From contig DASXUX010000042.1 of NCBI GenBank assembly GCA_036504595.1, forward strand, positions 372,001 through 436,000: a stretch of 64,000 bases of DNA, given 5' to 3'. The position numbers and the translations under genes were made by a program. Every line of letters starts with the position of its first letter. Positions within the stretch are counted from its first letter, which is position 1. Shown here in pieces: positions 26,289-34,452 of this stretch. The notes under the pieces were generated by a model that saw only the letters and a program-made list of their open reading frames with translations, did not search any database and had not been told where the DNA came from. Source of the stretch: DASXUX01 sp036504595 (lineage in GTDB: Bacteria > Planctomycetota > SZUA-567 > H5-PLA8).

Positions 26289-26349
26289 CTTCCCCCTCAC
26301 CCCGCGTTCGCTGCGCTCACGAAAGGCCCTCTCCCGCGAGGGGAGAGGG
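26289..26349. repeat. CCCTCTCCCGCGAGGGGAGAGGG palindrome
   Basis: A CCCTCAC lead-in and the palindrome CCCTCTCCCGCGAGGGGAGAGGG (arms around GCG) lie in the DUF4178-small peptide gap. Relatives occur intergenically at 63114-63224 and in frame in uvrA, lysA and the flavin oxidase gene. Confidence 0.75.
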
Positions 26350-26355
26350 AACGGC

Positions 26356-28338
26356 TCAGTCGTCGCTGGACGCGTAGGGGTTGTACATGCTTTCGGACCA
26401 GCGACGGCGTTCAAAGCTGAATTTCCAGATGCCAACCAGCAGCGGAATGACCGAGAGCGCGAGCAGCAACAGGAATCCGTTCAACCAGCGAGCCACGCCC
26501 TGGTGGATCTTGATATCCACGGCCAGCGGCGCGGTGCGCTTTTCCCATTCGGCTTCCAGGCGCAGGATGTATTTGCCCGCGGGCAGCGCGCTGATGAACG
26601 CTCCGTCGTTCGGCGAGCCCTCGGACCAATTGCCGTCGTCGTAGCCGTGGTAGTACTCCAGCGGCATTTCGAATGGCTGCACGTCGCCGGTTTCTTCGTT
26701 GATCAAATCGCCGGTGACGTAGGCCCACGAATTATCGACCGGCGAGGCTGCTTCGATGTAAACGTTCTTACCGCCTGTCAACTCAAAGGGTTCACTGAAC
26801 ATAACTGCGCCGCCGCTGGCGGGCGCCGCGGGCTGCGGGTTTTCGGAGACCTGGGCCGGCTGCGCGGCGGCCGGCGTTGGTTGCGCCGGCGGGGTTATCT
26901 GCATCAGGAAACACTTGTTGAAAACGAGCGTGTTACTGGCGGTCAGTTGGTCGAGCAGAATCAGGACGATGGCGACGGCGGCGAAAAAGCCCCACAGCTT
27001 TGCCATGCCTTTGTGCGGGAAGGGTTGGCAGGCGCCGACGATGCTGGGCGCTCGGATCGTGGCGAGCTTGAACTTCGCCTGAATGTCCTTGTAGGAGACG
27101 TATTCGCCAAGCGACCAGTTGATTTCGCCAGCCTGCGGCTGGCCTTTCTGCCCCCGCGTGGTTTCGCGTGAGAGCATGTATGGCGGGCAGATGAAATCGG
27201 TGGCCTCGACGGTCTCGCCGACCTGCACTTTCCAATAGAACTCGCCGACAACGTATTCGACCACGGCGTTGGCGTCCTGGAAGCGCTTGTAGCGTTCGTT
27301 GCGGAAGATCACGTCGCGCGCGGCAATTTTCACCAAGCCGGGCGAGACGGCCTGCACGTACGTCCACTGTGCGTCGCTTTCGACCAGCCAACGGAAGCCC
27401 AGCTTCACGCTGTAGAGGAGGTATTCGCGCCAGAAATATTTCGTGCCATCGACGACGCAGCTTCGGACCACGAAGCCGATGACGATTTGTTTGACGCCTT
27501 CGAATTCCCCGACGCTGCCGAGCTTGATAAGCGGGTCGTGCTTTTTTGTTTTCAGGACCGAAAGCAGCTTCAGCGCGCCTTTAGTGCAGTCCAGCAGCGA
27601 GCCGCAATAGGGGCAGCCGACGCGTTCGGCTTGGTCGGGCGCGTGCAGTTCCAGGCTGCCGCCGCAGTTGGGGCAGCCAAGGCGCTCCGAACCCACGCGC
27701 TTTTCGCGTTCGGGGCCCGGCACGGGGCCGAGGCCGAGCTTGTCGAGTGTCAGTTCGCGGCCTAGGTAGTAGCTCGGCGGCAGTTCTCCGAAGTCCAGCG
27801 TGGCGAATTCGCCGCTGGGGCCGGAGAGGTCGGCGTACTCGTATTCGCGCTCGGGTTCCAATCGATACGGGATCTCGCCTTCGGCCGCGCCGTAGGTTGC
27901 GGTGCCCATTTCGGCGACGATCAAGCCGGCAGTGACGCTTTGCGGGGCCTTGCCCAATTCCAGTTCGGCGTAGGACGGGGCCGGACCGTGGAGCGGCATT
28001 TCGAAGGTCAGGAAGAAACGTCCCTGGGCTTCCGCCAGCCAGCCCCAGCGGCCATCGTCGAAGGCGGCGTACCATTCATCCCACACTCCGCCGGCGGCGT
28101 GCTTCATTTGGGCTCGGCCGGTGAGCTGAAACGAATGGCCGCTATATTTTCCGGTCAGGCCGACGGCGAGGGGCGAGTTGGTTTCGACGAGGTCGGCGAC
28201 TTTGCCGAGGTTCTCGATGTTGCGGTCCGTGCGGGCCACGGCGGAGCGGCAGTTGGGGCAGATGACGACGATCGAGGAGCCGATCGCGAAGGTAATCGGC
28301 GCGCCGCAGGAAGGACAGTTGGTGCGCGTGACCGCCAT
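26356..28338 (-). CDS. DUF4178 protein with zinc ribbons and membrane segments
   Basis: 660 residues. An N-terminal zinc ribbon (CPSCGAPITF...CPNC, from residue 8) and a second one (CPNCGGSLEL...CPYCGS, about 220-250) each precede a DUF4178-like domain. A membrane segment (LWGFFAAVAIVLILLDQL), a Pro/Ala linker, an extracytoplasmic beta-rich domain and a final helix (WLNGFLLLLALSVIPLLVGIW) follow. First gene of the minus-strand operon DUF4178, small peptide, DUF350, aminopropyltransferase, flavin oxidase. Function unknown. The arrangement suggests a cytoplasmic sensor or modifier tied to the membrane. Confidence 0.82.
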   Translation of the reverse strand: MAVTRTNCPSCGAPITFAIGSSIVVICPNCRSAVARTDRNIENLGKVADLVETNSPLAVGLTGKYSGHSFQLTGRAQMKHAAGGVWDEWYAAFDDGRWGWLAEAQGRFFLTFEMPLHGPAPSYAELELGKAPQSVTAGLIVAEMGTATYGAAEGEIPYRLEPEREYEYADLSGPSGEFATLDFGELPPSYYLGRELTLDKLGLGPVPGPEREKRVGSERLGCPNCGGSLELHAPDQAERVGCPYCGSLLDCTKGALKLLSVLKTKKHDPLIKLGSVGEFEGVKQIVIGFVVRSCVVDGTKYFWREYLLYSVKLGFRWLVESDAQWTYVQAVSPGLVKIAARDVIFRNERYKRFQDANAVVEYVVGEFYWKVQVGETVEATDFICPPYMLSRETTRGQKGQPQAGEINWSLGEYVSYKDIQAKFKLATIRAPSIVGACQPFPHKGMAKLWGFFAAVAIVLILLDQLTASNTLVFNKCFLMQITPPAQPTPAAAQPAQVSENPQPAAPASGGAVMFSEPFELTGGKNVYIEAASPVDNSWAYVTGDLINEETGDVQPFEMPLEYYHGYDDGNWSEGSPNDGAFISALPAGKYILRLEAEWEKRTAPLAVDIKIHQGVARWLNGFLLLLALSVIPLLVGIWKFSFERRRWSESMYNPYASSDD

Positions 28339-28478
28339 AGTCGAAGTGCCGCGTCCTGGACTGAAGACCGAGTGCGCCGCGCAACGAAAGCACTCAAAAA
28401 GTTTCTGTTATGCGCGTAAGTGTAGAGGACCATTTTTTTGCCGCCACCACAATTATAATTGGTGGGGAAAAATGTAAT

Positions 28479-28538
28479 GGGTACTTGGTGATTGGTACTT
28501 GGAGATGGCCGGCACCCAATCACCACTCACCAAGTACC
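28479..28538. repeat. GTACTTGGTGATTGG inverted tandem arms
   Basis: GGGTACTTGGTGATTGG (28479-28495) and further units pair with CCAATCACCACTCACCAAGTACC (28516-28538). It lies between the divergent DUF4178 and VOC genes. Upstream at 28442-28466 is a separate near-palindrome CCACCACAATTATAATTGG. Confidence 0.65.
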
Positions 28539-28603
28539 ACTCACCACTATTGAAACGGGGGGGCGTTGTGGTTAGTCTGGGTGGCACTCACGGAGATAAA
28601 CCT

Positions 28604-29077
28604 ATGGCAGAGACGACCACGCCCAAGGTCAACATCCGTTTTCTGTACAGCTACTGCAACGATCTGGAGGCCACGCGGCGGTTTTATACCGAGTGCCTGG
28701 GGATGCAGGAGCAGTCGTACGCCAACGACAAGGAATTTGGTTGGATTAACTACAAATGCGACGGGCTGGAGTACATGTTCTTCCGCGTGGACGATCAGAC
28801 GCTGCCGATGCCCCAAGGCTTCGCGGCTCAGCCGGGCGGCGGCGGCGGCGCTCGGCCGGTGCCGTCGTGGAGCATCCAGGTTCCCGAGAGCGCGTACGAG
28901 CAGACGATCGGCAACTTGCAGATGGCGGGCTTCCCGTCTAACCAGCGACATCCGCTGTGGCTGCAGGACAGTTACTGGGGCTATGTGGTAATGGACCCCG
29001 CCGGCAACACGGTCGAAGTCTTCTGCTCGCCCAAGCAGCGGCCGGAAAAGACGATCTGGCCGGGAGCGCTGGCGTAA
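28604..29077 (+). CDS. VOC superfamily (glyoxalase/dioxygenase-like) protein
   Basis: 157 residues from the ATG at 28604, preceded by CGGAGA. The vicinal-oxygen-chelate pattern is visible: IRFLYSYCNDLEATRRFYTE at the start, GWINYKCDG, a Gly-rich loop (PGGGGGARPVPSW) and the closing VVMDPAGNTVEVFCSP with the metal-ligand Glu. Members bind a divalent metal and act in glyoxalase, dioxygenase or resistance reactions; the substrate cannot be assigned. A single-gene unit. Confidence 0.8.
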   Translation: MAETTTPKVNIRFLYSYCNDLEATRRFYTECLGMQEQSYANDKEFGWINYKCDGLEYMFFRVDDQTLPMPQGFAAQPGGGGGARPVPSWSIQVPESAYEQTIGNLQMAGFPSNQRHPLWLQDSYWGYVVMDPAGNTVEVFCSPKQRPEKTIWPGALA

Positions 29078-29082
29078 CAGCG

Positions 29083-29170
29083 AGCAGGCAGTAGGCAGTG
29101 GCAGTAGGCAGGAGCGGTCACAATGGGCCGCATCACGCGCCACCCGTCACTCGTCACGCGTCACGCGATC
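29083..29170 (+). repeat. Post-stop GCAGTAGGCAGTGG and GTCACTCGTCACGCG repeats
   Basis: GGCAGTAGGCAGTGGCAGTA units follow the VOC stop by 12 nt. A GTCACTCGTCACGCGTCACGC tract follows at about 29145-29166. No gene in the 169-bp gap. Confidence 0.55.
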
Positions 29171-29246
29171 ACACCGTGCAGAATTCCATGTCCGCAGCCG
29201 AATTTCCGCTGCTACCTGAAGGATAGGAGCAGGGGAGGGAAGCGCT

Positions 29247-29909
29247 ATGTTTCCGAGAGATGAACAGGAGCGGAAAACGGGGTTCACTCTGCTGGAGACG
29301 CTGGTTGTCATCGGGCTGATCGTGTTTCTCCTTTCTATAGCGGGAATCGTCTACGTGGCGGCGATTCGCAAGGCGCGCGTGGATGCGACGCGCTTGTTGA
29401 TCAACCAGATTGGCGTCGCGCTGACTCAATATTACGCCAACACGCACGCCTATCCGCCGGACACCGGCTACGGTTTGCCGATGGACAGCGGCGGCGCCGG
29501 AGAAACGTACGATCCCGGGTCGCTGTGGCGCTTTTTGTCGATGCCCGTGACAGACAAAGCCACGGGGCGGACGTTTGCGGCGGCGACCACTTTTAGCCCG
29601 GACCAGCTCATCGAGTACAACGATCCGAAACTCGGCAAAAGCTTTTACGTCGTCGATTCCTGGGGCAAGCCGATCGGCTTCGTCGGCGATCCCAAGCGCG
29701 TCACGCACAATCTGGGCTCGTTCGACCTGTTTTCGGGCGGACCGGACGGCGTCACCGCGTCAACCGATGGCAAGCACAGCGGTTCGAACCTGGCGTACAA
29801 CGGCGCGGACGACAACGGCAACGGACAGATCGATGACGCCGGCGAACTGGGGCCCGCCGCGCTGAACGGGACGTTGGCGGACGACATCAATAATTGGAAG
29901 AGGCAGTAG
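29247..29909 (+). CDS. Type II secretion / type IV pilin-like pseudopilin (GspG-like)
   Basis: 220 residues. The prepilin peptidase motif KTG|FTLLETLVVIGLIVF lies near residue 12 with Glu at mature position 5, followed by a helix and a C-terminal globular part with a DPGSLWRFLSMPV segment. The C-terminal DGADDNGNGQIDDAGELG-like stretch is Asp-rich and may bind calcium, as in major pseudopilins. A GGGAGG ribosome site lies 8 nt upstream. No other secretion genes adjoin it, though two PilT-family ATPase genes lie at 58.6-61.5 kb. Confidence 0.85.
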   Translation: MFPRDEQERKTGFTLLETLVVIGLIVFLLSIAGIVYVAAIRKARVDATRLLINQIGVALTQYYANTHAYPPDTGYGLPMDSGGAGETYDPGSLWRFLSMPVTDKATGRTFAAATTFSPDQLIEYNDPKLGKSFYVVDSWGKPIGFVGDPKRVTHNLGSFDLFSGGPDGVTASTDGKHSGSNLAYNGADDNGNGQIDDAGELGPAALNGTLADDINNWKRQ

Positions 29910-29910
29910 A

Positions 29911-29950
29911 ACTAGGGTTCAGGGCTCAGGGGTCAGGGTTCAGGGGGTGG
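29911..29950 (+). repeat. Post-stop GGGTTCAGGGCTCAGGGGTC repeat
   Basis: GGGTTCAGG units begin 4 nt after the pseudopilin stop. The family also follows the solute-binding lipoprotein gene (33506) and contributes to the arms at 18279-18370. Confidence 0.6.
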
Positions 29951-30065
29951 ATGGTGACGGCGCGGCTGTGCACCACTGACCAACTGCAATCCGCCGGTCC
30001 AACCGCTACTCGTCACTCGTCACCCCTCCGTCATCCGGCGTGACAAATGCGAACGCGCGGGGTAT

Positions 30066-30079
30066 ATTCGCTAGCGAAT
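30066..30079. promoter_or_regulatory. Perfect 14-bp palindrome upstream of clpS
   Basis: ATTCGCTAGCGAAT, 18 nt before the clpS ATG, is a perfect palindrome. It may be an operator; no regulator can be named. Confidence 0.4.
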
Positions 30080-30097
30080 GGAGAAGAGTGACGAAGT

Positions 30098-30430
30098 ATG
30101 GCCAGCCCTGTGATGCCCGCAAAACCCGATCTGGATGTCTCGACGACCGAACGCACGTCCTTGGCGCCGCTCTATCACGTCATCCTTCACGACGACAACA
30201 CTCACACCTACCATTACGTAGTCGCGATGCTGATGGAACTCTTCGGCAAGAGCCATGAGCGCGCCTACCAGCATGCCTGCGAAGTGGACACCACCGGCGT
30301 GACGATCGTCGAAACCACCAACCTGGAACGCGCCGAACTCAAGCGCGACCAGATCCAAGCCTACGGCGCCGACCCGCTCTCCGCCGACTCGCGCGGCAGC
30401 ATGTCCGCGACGATTGAACCGGCGGGATGA
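30098..30430 (+). CDS. clpS: ATP-dependent Clp protease adaptor
   Basis: 110 residues. The ClpS core is clear: YHVILHDDNTHTYHYVVAML at residues 26-45, the ELFGKSHERAYQHACEV helix and the GVTIVETTNLERAELKRDQI strand-helix. ClpS delivers N-degron substrates to ClpA or ClpC. Weak GGAGAAG ribosome site 11 nt upstream of the ATG. No clpA gene adjoins it. Confidence 0.93.
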   Translation: MASPVMPAKPDLDVSTTERTSLAPLYHVILHDDNTHTYHYVVAMLMELFGKSHERAYQHACEVDTTGVTIVETTNLERAELKRDQIQAYGADPLSADSRGSMSATIEPAG

Positions 30431-30820
30431 AATCGTCAGCCTGACGAAGAATGATGAATGCGGAATGATGAATGATGAATGCGGCAGGTGAGAAGAAAGG
30501 ACGAAGTGCGACGTGCGAAGGACGAAGTGTGGCTGGTGAATGTCACGGGACGATTCGGACGTATTCGGGCGCTTGAGGACTTTAGAGGACTTCTGGGTCA
30601 AAAGTCGGGATTTGGATTCGATTATGTTGGTGAGTGGTGGAGTGGTGGAGTGGTGGAGTGGTGGAGTGGTGGAGTGGTACGGGCGCGCCGGTGGCGCTTG
30701 GACGCTGCTCCCTTACGGCCAAAGGTTCTGATGCAACTGTGGATGGGAGCGCACGCATGAGACCGCGCCAAAACGGACGGCGCGGTCACAAGCGTGCCAC
30801 CTGCCCTGAACCCTGAGCCA
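30431..30820. repeat. Gene-free 390-bp interval with several short tandem repeats
   Basis: Contains ATGATGAATGCGG units (30449-30482), GGACGAAGTGCGACG units (about 30496-30530) and a GTGGTGGAGTGGTGGAG 9-bp tandem of about five copies (30631-30679). The only open frames across it are repeat-derived. I see no gene here. Confidence 0.7.
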
Positions 30821-31312
30821 TTACTTCTCGCGTTTGCCCACGTGGTGGTCGATGAAGATCAGCGCGCCGGGCTTGCCGGAGACCATGCGGATCTGTTCGA
30901 CGATCAGCGTGGCGTTTTTCTCTTCTTCGACCTGCTCATTGATGAACCACTGCAGCAGAACCTGCGCGGGGTAATCCTTCTCCTGCAGCGCAATTTCATA
31001 GAGCTTGTTGATGGACGAGGTCACTTTCTGCTCGTGTTCCAGAACGTGTTCGAACAGGTCGAGCATGTCCTTGTAGCTCGCCGGCGGCGCATCCAACGTC
31101 TGGAGCGACACGGTGGCGCCGCGATCGACCAGGAACTCGAAGAACTTCGTTCCGTGGACCCATTCTTCCTGCTGCTGGACCCTAAGCCACTTCGCGAACC
31201 CCGGCATGTTGACGGATTCGCACCAGGCGGCCATCGCGAGATAAAGATACGACGAATAGTACTCGTTGCGGATCTGATCGTTGATCGCGCCTTGCAGTTT
31301 CTTGCTGACCAT
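30821..31312 (-). CDS. ftnA: Bacterial non-haem ferritin
   Basis: 163 residues forming the ferritin four-helix bundle. Ferroxidase ligands are visible: Glu17 (RNEYYSSYLYLAMAAW), the Glu-Glu...His set in QQQEEWVHGTKFFEF (about 47-54), Glu94 (EHEQKV) and the helix D residues in NEQVEEEKNA. It oxidises Fe(II) and stores iron in the cytoplasm. A GGAGGGGG ribosome site lies 7 nt upstream. It stands alone and is divergent from the SNase-like gene. Confidence 0.95.
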   Translation of the reverse strand: MVSKKLQGAINDQIRNEYYSSYLYLAMAAWCESVNMPGFAKWLRVQQQEEWVHGTKFFEFLVDRGATVSLQTLDAPPASYKDMLDLFEHVLEHEQKVTSSINKLYEIALQEKDYPAQVLLQWFINEQVEEEKNATLIVEQIRMVSGKPGALIFIDHHVGKREK

Positions 31313-31501
31313 CTGCGCCCCCTCCGTTAAATGTTGTTGGTGCCCGGCGGGCCGGGTGTCTAAGACCAGGCCGTCAAATCACCAGTTGCCGAACAAGCTT
31401 TCCCTAATCACCAAGTGCCATTCACCAGCCTTGCCTTTTCGCGTCCGTCATGTTAAGAGATTCGCCAACAATTCAAGCGAGGACTCCGGAGCAAACGTTT
31501 T

Positions 31502-32551
31502 ATGCGGCCTGCGACATGCTTATCGCTGTTGTGCACCTGTTTATTCCCCGCGCTGGCGCTGGCGGCCGAAGAACCAGATGGCACCGCCTTCCAGCACAGC
31601 GTCATCAGTGTGGACGGTGTCGATACGGTTCGCATCCGATATTGCGGCGTTCCTCTCCAGGTCAAACTCGCCAATTTGCAGTTTAAGGCCGGTGAGGCCG
31701 AAAAAGAAGCCTCAAAGTATCTGAAAGATGTGCTCCGCTCCGGCGCGTCCGTGAAGATCGAACTGGAACCTGACCTGAATACAGATTCCCCCACGCCGCC
31801 CGTCGCCCAGGTGTTTGCCGGCAGCACGCACATCAATCTCGAACTCGTCAAGCGCGGCCTGGCACTCTCCGACGGCCGCAGCAAGAAGTTCGCCGCCGCT
31901 CTGCAGACGGCGCAGATGGACGCGATGAGCAAAAAGCTCGGCGTTTGGGGCGCGGAACAGAAAGAGCCTGCTGTAGCGGCACTCACGCCGAAGTCCGAAC
32001 TGAAGCCGCCCGTGATCGTCTCGAGTCTGCCGCCGCCGGTTTCCAATGCGACGATCTCCGCGGCTCCTCTGCCGGCACAGGACCAGGCGCCCGCCAGCTA
32101 CGACGGGCCCGTTGTCGCGGACCTCAGCAGCAAGGAGTACCATTTCCCGCAAAGCCGCTACGCCAAAAGCATCCGCGCGGCCGCACGCATTGAGTACAAG
32201 AGCCCGGCTGAAGCCGAACGCGCGGGCAAGGTTCCCAACCCGTTCAGCTTTCCCGACCGCGCGAAATCGATCGCCGAAAAACAAGGCACTGGCGGCGGCC
32301 AGCGGGCGATCAGCGACGCCAAAAAGGCGTTTGAGGACGCGGTGGCGTTCATGAGCGAAGCGCGCAAGCTGTCGAAAACGAACAACGCCGCGGCGAACGA
32401 AAACTGGAAGAAAGCCGCCAAACTGCTCGGCGAGCATCTCGACCGGATTATCCCCCTCGCCGACGCCGATCCCGACAATCGCGATTTGCAGAAGCTGACG
32501 GAAGACATGTCGATGAATTTGTACTCGTGCAAGAAGTACCAGAGTTTGTGA
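31502..32551 (+). CDS. Secreted SNase-like protein with degenerate Ada-type metal site
   Basis: 349 residues. A signal peptide (LSLLCTCLFPALALA) precedes a staphylococcal-nuclease-like OB fold (VDTVRIRYCGVPLQVKLANL, then LVKRGLALSDGRS), though the catalytic Arg/Glu set is not clear. A Pro/Ala linker leads to a segment SKEYHFPQSRYAKSI ... SPAEAERAGKVPNPF. This follows the Ada-type zinc-binding pattern (YHxxxCxxA...AGYxPCxxC) but with all Cys replaced. A helical C-terminus follows. Function unknown; it is probably a structural relative of secreted nucleases that has lost catalysis and metal binding. Confidence 0.72.
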   Translation: MRPATCLSLLCTCLFPALALAAEEPDGTAFQHSVISVDGVDTVRIRYCGVPLQVKLANLQFKAGEAEKEASKYLKDVLRSGASVKIELEPDLNTDSPTPPVAQVFAGSTHINLELVKRGLALSDGRSKKFAAALQTAQMDAMSKKLGVWGAEQKEPAVAALTPKSELKPPVIVSSLPPPVSNATISAAPLPAQDQAPASYDGPVVADLSSKEYHFPQSRYAKSIRAAARIEYKSPAEAERAGKVPNPFSFPDRAKSIAEKQGTGGGQRAISDAKKAFEDAVAFMSEARKLSKTNNAAANENWKKAAKLLGEHLDRIIPLADADPDNRDLQKLTEDMSMNLYSCKKYQSL

Positions 32552-32605
32552 GTCTGGAGTCTGGAGTCTGGAGTCTGGTGGTCTGGTGGTCTGGCGTCTG
32601 ATGAG
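32551..32605 (+). repeat. Post-stop GTCTGGAGTCTGGAGTC repeat
   Basis: Begins right at the stop codon of the SNase-like gene: three GAGTCTG units, then three GTGGTCTGG units. Confidence 0.65.
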
Positions 32606-32626
32606 AAGTTCCTGAAGAGGGAAAGC

Positions 32627-33505
32627 ATGAAAGCCACGTTTGGCATTATTTCCTTGTTTGCGCTGCTGGTGCTATGCGGCTGCGAAAAAGACAACCGCGC
32701 GCCAGCCAACGACAGTACCGAGAAGCATGCTGGCAGCACCGCGAAAGTTGCGGACGGCGCGCACCTGGCACGGATCCAATCGGCAAAGGTGCTGCGTATC
32801 GGCGTGAAGTCCGATACGCCGCCGTTCTGTTTCCAGGACAAGGAAGGCAATCCGCAGGGCTTCGACGTCGATATCGGCTTCCGCCTGGCCCGTGCGCTGG
32901 GCGTCGAGCCGCTCTTCGTGACCGTGACCACCTCCGATCGCGTCGAGAAGCTCAAACGAGGCGACGTGGATGTGATCATCGCAACCCTCACGGCCACCCG
33001 CCGCCGCGCCCGCGAAATCGATTTCTCCACGCCTTATTTCCAGGATCAGCAAAGCTTGCTGGTGAAAGCCGGTTCGGCCATCCAGTCTTACCGCGACCTG
33101 TCCGGAAAAAAGGTCGCCGCCGCGACCGGCAGCACCAGCATCGAGAACATCAAAGTCGTCGCACCCGATGCACAGGTCGTCCCGGTGGCTTCGGTGCATG
33201 AGGGCTTTGAAAAACTCGGCTCCGGCGCGGTGGACGTCCTCACCGGCGACGGCCTGGTGCTGCAGGCGCTGCGACTGAGCGCCACGGAGGCCGGGGCGTT
33301 CCGCATCGCGGGCGAAGGCTTTTCCGCAGAACCATACGTGATCGGCCTGCCGCAGAACGATTCGCAGTTCCGCGGCCGCGTGGACGAGTTTCTGACCGAA
33401 CTGTGGAACAGCGGGGCGTGGACCCGGATCTTCAACAAGTGGCTCGGCGCGCACTCGGCCTACAATCTGGAGGCGCATTTCCAGATGCCCGTGCTGCCGC
33501 CGTAA
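32627..33505 (+). CDS. Family 3 extracellular solute-binding lipoprotein
   Basis: 292 residues. A lipoprotein signal ends in LLVLCGC (Cys19). The periplasmic binding-protein family 3 fold shows the usual motifs: LRIGVKSDTPPFCFQDKEGN, GFDVDIGFRLARALG, DVIIATLTATRRRAREIDFS and PYFQDQQSLLV. These proteins bind polar amino acids or similar solutes for ABC import or signalling. No permease or ATPase gene is adjacent, so it is an orphan binding protein. GAGGG lies about 8 nt upstream. Confidence 0.88.
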   Translation: MKATFGIISLFALLVLCGCEKDNRAPANDSTEKHAGSTAKVADGAHLARIQSAKVLRIGVKSDTPPFCFQDKEGNPQGFDVDIGFRLARALGVEPLFVTVTTSDRVEKLKRGDVDVIIATLTATRRRAREIDFSTPYFQDQQSLLVKAGSAIQSYRDLSGKKVAAATGSTSIENIKVVAPDAQVVPVASVHEGFEKLGSGAVDVLTGDGLVLQALRLSATEAGAFRIAGEGFSAEPYVIGLPQNDSQFRGRVDEFLTELWNSGAWTRIFNKWLGAHSAYNLEAHFQMPVLPP

Positions 33506-33532
33506 GGGCAGGGTTCAGGGTTCAGGGTTCAC
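33506..33532 (+). repeat. Post-stop GGGTTCAGGGTTCAGGGTTC repeat
   Basis: Three GGGTTCA units begin 5 nt after the stop of the solute-binding gene. Confidence 0.6.
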
Positions 33533-33694
33533 GGAACGTGGGCGTGCAAGGAGCTGACGCCGGAACCCGAGGGATATCTGTCGTTGATTTTCGAGATGAA
33601 CGAAGCTTAATGGGTTGCAGTGTTGAAGAAGGGCCGGAGCGTTTCGGTGACCAGGAACCTGGAAACCTGAATCCTCGAGAAAAGGGAGAAGCTG

Positions 33695-34414
33695 ATGCCT
33701 GCTACTTTCGATGTGTTTGGCGACGTGCTCTTCATCACTGGCAATCTCGACCGCGCTACGGACAACGACCTGAAACAGGCGCTGGAGAAATATGGCAAGA
33801 CCGCGCCGAAAGAAGAGTGGATCGTCGATATGTCCAATGTGAAGTGGCTGGCGCCCACCGGTGGCAAGGAACTCATCAACGCCGCTCAGGAAGCCAACGA
33901 CAAAGGCGCTCGCATGCGCGTGATGGCCTCCCGCCACGTGCTCCAGACCCTTAATCTGCTCGGCGCCAAAACGTGGGTCAGCATCGAGAGCTGCATGACG
34001 CCCAATCCGAAACCCGGCGCGGAGGAAAAGCCGGCCCCAGCCGCATCAACCCCAGCCTCCTCCCCGGCGCCGGACGCTGGACAGCCCAAAGCTGCGGCAC
34101 CGGCTGCTGGTGCAGCAAGCGCCGAGAAACACGACGAGTCACCCGCAGCAGCAGTAGCAGCGGCAGCCGAAGCCATCCCTGCGGCGCCGCGCGTGGCCGG
34201 AGCGATGGCGGGTGCATATGAGGAACTGCAGGGCGGCGCGCACCTCTTGCGCGTGATACACCCGAACCGTCGCTACAACTTCCATTTCACGGGAGGCGAC
34301 TTGATTCTGGGCAGTGTGCGGGAACGGATTGGCGGTTCGTGGATCGTGGTGGAAGCCGCGGGCGCCCGCAAGTTCATCAATCTGGACATGGTCGTGTATT
34401 GCGAGGTCATGTAG
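33695..34414 (+). CDS. STAS-domain protein with Ala/Pro linker
   Basis: 239 residues. Residues 1-100 have STAS-like features (DVLFITGNLDRATDNDLKQA, EEWIVDMSNVKWLAPTGGKE, LLGAKTWVSI), as in anti-sigma factor antagonists. There is Thr55 rather than the usual Ser in the WLAPTGGK loop. A roughly 65-residue Ala/Pro/Glu low-complexity linker follows. The C-terminal 60 residues (LLRVIHPNRRYNFHFTGGDL, ERIGGSWIVVEAAG) form a small beta domain I do not recognise. An AAGGGAG ribosome site lies 5 nt upstream. No partner kinase or phosphatase nearby. Confidence 0.7.
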   Translation: MPATFDVFGDVLFITGNLDRATDNDLKQALEKYGKTAPKEEWIVDMSNVKWLAPTGGKELINAAQEANDKGARMRVMASRHVLQTLNLLGAKTWVSIESCMTPNPKPGAEEKPAPAASTPASSPAPDAGQPKAAAPAAGAASAEKHDESPAAAVAAAAEAIPAAPRVAGAMAGAYEELQGGAHLLRVIHPNRRYNFHFTGGDLILGSVRERIGGSWIVVEAAGARKFINLDMVVYCEVM

Positions 34415-34452
34415 TTGGCACTTGGTGAGTGGTGTCTGGTGGTCTGGTGCGT
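34412..34452 (+). repeat. Post-stop CACTTGGTGAGTGG / GTGGTCTGG repeat
   Basis: Starts at the STAS stop codon and runs to the next start codon, joining units of two families seen elsewhere in the window. Confidence 0.55.

Noticed and set aside
28442..28466. Near-palindrome CCACCACAATTATAATTGG as an intrinsic terminator
   Set aside because: No T-run follows and it lies upstream of both neighbouring genes; at most a promoter-region feature.
30479..30820. Open frames across the gene-free interval after clpS
   Set aside because: Both strands read only short tandem-repeat units (EWWSGGVVEWW), with no domain and no ribosome site.
33506..33694. A short open stretch (ELTPEPEGYLSLIFEMNEA) ending in TAA near 33609, possibly the remnant of a gene
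   Set aside because: About 25 codons with no start, no matching neighbour and repeat DNA upstream; too little to call a pseudogene.
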